From positions 1-14,713 of the forward strand of contig DAITPA010000045.1 in the NCBI GenBank assembly GCA_036833805.1: 14,713 bases of DNA. Reading direction: 5' to 3'. The notes under the pieces are model-generated. The model saw only the letters and a list, made by a program, of their open reading frames with translations, was not told where the DNA came from and searched no databases. Shown in pieces: positions 13,678-14,713 of this stretch (the stretch's first letter is position 1; each line of letters starts with the position of its first letter). This stretch comes from PALSA-1196 sp036833805 (GTDB lineage Bacteria > Pseudomonadota > Gammaproteobacteria > Steroidobacterales > Steroidobacteraceae). The position numbers and the translations under genes were made by a program.

Positions 13678-14713
13678 TTAGCGGGCAGGCAAAGGCACGA
13701 ACGAGCGGCCTGCTGCGCGCAGCAGCTGCGCGTTGGCCCCAGGCGCATGCGCAGTGTGGCTCAAGATCCGGCGGAATTCGCGCGCGCCGGGCTCGCCGGC
13801 GTAAAGCCCCAACATATGCCGCGTGATTGCGGCCAGGCGCGTGCCTTGCGCCAACTCCCGCTCCGCATAGCGCGCCATGCGCTCGAGAATCGCGCCGCGG
13901 TCCACAATCGGCCGCAGGTCCTCGGGATGCAAAGCAAGATGCAACTTTGCGAGCACGAACGGATGGTGGTAGGCCTCGCGGCCGAGCATCACCCCGTCGC
14001 TCCAGGTGAGCGCATCGAGCACCGCGGCGCTATCGACGAAACCGCCGTTGACGACAATGGGCAGCGCCGGAAACTCACGCTTAAGCTGTCGCACGACGTC
14101 ATACCTAAGCGGCGGAATGGCGCGATTCTCCTTGGGCGATAAGCCGCCGAGCACCGCCTTACGTGCGTGCACGACCGCGCGGGCGCAGCCGGCATCGGCA
14201 ATGGCCGCAACGAATTGCCGCAGGTTGTCGAACTCACTCTCATTGAAATCCACGATTAAGCCGAGCGCTTCGCGCTCCTTGCGCTCGACGACGCCAATGC
14301 GCATCTTTACCGTCACCGGCACGCGCACTCGCGCGCGCATCGCCGCAACACAGTCTGCAACGCGTGCGGGCTCGCGCATCAGGCAGGCCCCAAATGCACC
14401 GCTCGCCACGCGATCACTCGGACAACCACAGTTCAAGTTGATCTCGCAGTAGCCTGCATCCTCGCCGGCCACAGCCGCCTCCGCCAATTGCTCGGGCTCG
14501 CTTCCGCCGAGCTGCAGTGCGACTGGATGCTCTTCAGGATCAAACGCGAGGAGCCGCTGCCGGTTGCCGCGCAGAATCGCCGCCGCAGTAATCATCTCTG
14601 TATAGAGCAGAACATCCGGCGAGAAGCCGCGCAGGAAATAACGGCAATGGCGGTCCGTCCAATCCATCATGGGGGCGACTGAGATCCGGCGATCAATGAA
14701 TGCGCTGCTTTTC
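13678..14713 (-). CDS. dusA: tRNA-dihydrouridine synthase A, 5' end beyond the window
   Basis: At least 345 residues. The frame is open to the right edge without a start: codons upstream of the Met at 14670 read KSSAFIDRRISVAP and then MMDWTDRHCRYFLR. This matches the DusA core RFSVAPM-DWTDRHCRYFLR, so that Met is internal and the true start lies past 14713. The enzyme is an FMN-dependent TIM-barrel reductase making dihydrouridine in the tRNA D-loop (U20 and U20a for DusA). Visible: HPVALQLGGSEP, the catalytic loop EINLNCGCPSDRV with its second Cys as the active acid, VPVTVKMRIG, VHARKAVLGGLSPKENR (a DusA-specific block), and the phosphate-binding VNGGF and GVMLGREAYHHP. It is complete at the 3' end. 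Confidence 0.95.
   Translation of the reverse strand, partial: KSSAFIDRRISVAPMMDWTDRHCRYFLRGFSPDVLLYTEMITAAAILRGNRQRLLAFDPEEHPVALQLGGSEPEQLAEAAVAGEDAGYCEINLNCGCPSDRVASGAFGACLMREPARVADCVAAMRARVRVPVTVKMRIGVVERKEREALGLIVDFNESEFDNLRQFVAAIADAGCARAVVHARKAVLGGLSPKENRAIPPLRYDVVRQLKREFPALPIVVNGGFVDSAAVLDALTWSDGVMLGREAYHHPFVLAKLHLALHPEDLRPIVDRGAILERMARYAERELAQGTRLAAITRHMLGLYAGEPGAREFRRILSHTAHAPGANAQLLRAAGRSFVPLPAR

Noticed and set aside
14665..14670. Double Met at 14670-14665 as the dusA start
   Set aside because: Codons just upstream encode RRISVAP, a conserved part of the DusA core, so the gene begins beyond the window.
1..14713. tRNA, rRNA, CRISPR, insertion sequence, prophage or toxin-antitoxin content
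   Set aside because: No cloverleaf, regular spacer-repeat pattern, transposase motif, terminal repeats or small paired genes were seen; the window reads as core chromosome.

Overview
The window is ordinary, densely packed, GC-rich bacterial chromosome. It carries twelve recognisable genes, two of them cut by the window edges. The gene set points to a gammaproteobacterium or a close relative: a YoaA-type helicase overlapping tsaB, a DsbB, a gamma-type DapE, a DusA, and a PhoB/PhoR pair with clear PhoB-binding repeats. A GTP-dependent PEP carboxykinase and a DUF3311 plus solute:sodium symporter pair fit less-studied lineages (Nevskiales/Steroidobacter/Xanthomonas-like) better than enterics. The lineage is an inference. 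There is no rRNA, tRNA, CRISPR array, insertion sequence or integrase.

Layout, left to right. Positions 1-110 hold the 5' end of a minus-strand gene for an exported protein. Behind it, 111-570 contain two sets of PhoB-type 11-bp repeats pointing at that gene, and a possible promoter for the rightward genes. Positions 571-2390 (+) encode a small DUF3311 membrane protein and a 12-13-helix solute:sodium symporter. dapE (+) follows and ends overlapping dsbB (-). Positions 3739-10737 are all minus strand. In transcription order they are yoaA-like helicase, tsaB (ATGA overlap), phoB, phoR, an LpxH-like metallophosphatase, phoU and dsbB. pckG (+) diverges from the helicase. It converges, with a 3-nt gap, on a class III adenylate cyclase-FHA fusion (-). 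dusA (-) runs off the right edge.

Main theme: phosphate signalling. phoB has its own PhoB box with a correctly spaced -10, implying autoregulation. phoR follows after 13 nt. The LpxH-like gene behind phoR has another PhoB-box-like sequence and is closed by a good hairpin terminator, after which phoU and dsbB form their own unit (1-nt gap). The pst transporter is absent, so phoU sits apart from its usual partners. The strongest PhoB repeats in the window lie in front of the truncated exported gene at the left edge, which is therefore probably a phosphate-starvation protein.

No clearly new multi-gene system is visible. The points most worth a second look are the PhoB repeat arrays, the possible PhoB control of an LpxH-family enzyme, and a cyclase domain that keeps all catalytic residues except the transition-state Asn, which is His.
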